From CAZGTQ01 sp964528575 (GTDB taxonomy: Bacteria > Planctomycetota > UBA1135 > GCA-002686595): 5,470 nt of DNA. Both the position numbers and the translations under genes were made by a program. The first letter of the stretch is position 1. Each line of letters opens with the position of its first letter. The DNA lies in assembly GCA_964528575.1 (NCBI GenBank), contig CAZGTQ010000252.1, positions 1 through 5,470 of the forward strand. The letters run 5' to 3'. The notes beneath the pieces are model-generated. The model ran no database searches. It had not been told where the DNA came from and was given only the letters and a program-made list of their open reading frames with translations. This document shows, in pieces, positions 5,328-5,470 of this stretch.

Positions 5328-5470
5328 CTACCGCAGCGGCATGAGCCGGCCCGGGGCGCCGCTGTGCACGCCGGGCGGGAGGCCGCCGCACCAGCGGCGC
5401 AGGACGTGTGCGCCCGTCGGGTCGCGGCCCTCGAAGCCGCACGCGAACGGGATCCCGTCGGCGCGCTGGT
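5328..5470 (-). CDS. C-terminal end of an unidentified protein
   Basis: On the minus strand the frame is open from the window edge to a TAG at 5330-5328, giving 46 residues that begin QRADGIPFACGFEGRDPTGA, continue HVLRRWCGGLPPGVHSGAPG and end RLMPLR. The start lies outside the window. Nearly every third codon position is G or C, while the other frames here read as arginine/proline-rich noise, so I judge this the true coding frame. Two cysteines and several glycines are present, but I recognise no family. It converges on the 93-residue gene with 78 nt between stop codons. That gap shows only a short 5-bp GC stem (5253-5265) with no T-run. Confidence 0.55.
   Translation of the reverse strand, partial: QRADGIPFACGFEGRDPTGAHVLRRWCGGLPPGVHSGAPGRLMPLR

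Overview
The window is very GC-rich, with almost every third codon position G or C in the real genes. It reads as bacterial chromosome from a high-GC lineage, plausibly a planctomycete, myxobacterium or similar. The taxon is a guess from composition and gene style; no taxonomic marker is present. Its theme is selenium: a selenocysteine tRNA (selC) sits at the head of a same-strand gene run ending in senB and senA, the two dedicated genes for the selenium-containing antioxidant selenoneine.

Layout, left to right. Positions 1-256 (+) hold the C-terminal end of an SNF2/SWI2-type helicase. It converges on senA (284-1555, -) across a threefold 15-bp tandem repeat. senB (1560-2534, -) lies 4 nt upstream of senA. 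Upstream of senB, a 48-nt spacer is built from 13-bp tandem repeats, next to a 10-bp perfect hairpin at the end of the preceding gene. Two tandem paralogous acetyltransferase-like genes follow (2583-3572 and 3585-4604, both -). A selenocysteine tRNA (4648-4745, -) comes next, with anticodon UCA, a long variable arm, an encoded CCA and a good promoter candidate just upstream. On the other side, a divergent 93-codon gene of unknown function (4968-5249, +) meets the C-terminal end of an unidentified minus-strand gene that leaves the window (5328-5470, -).

How they may work together. The minus-strand order is tRNA-Sec, acetyltransferase-like, acetyltransferase-like, senB, senA. Spacers are 43, 12, 48 and 4 nt, and no convincing terminator is visible between the genes, so they could be one transcription unit starting at the tRNA promoter. 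SenB makes a selenosugar from selenophosphate and a UDP-sugar, and SenA joins its selenium to hercynine. Both the tRNA-Sec and SenB routes draw on selenophosphate, so the arrangement would put two uses of selenium under one promoter. The selenophosphate synthetase (selD/senC), the hercynine synthase (egtD) and selA/selB are not in the window. The role of the two acetyltransferase-like genes is unknown.

No stretch over 300 bases lacks a gene. The largest gap, 4746-4967, holds the tRNA promoter candidate and otherwise nothing I can assign. No insertion sequence, CRISPR array, riboswitch of a known class or clear rho-independent terminator was seen.
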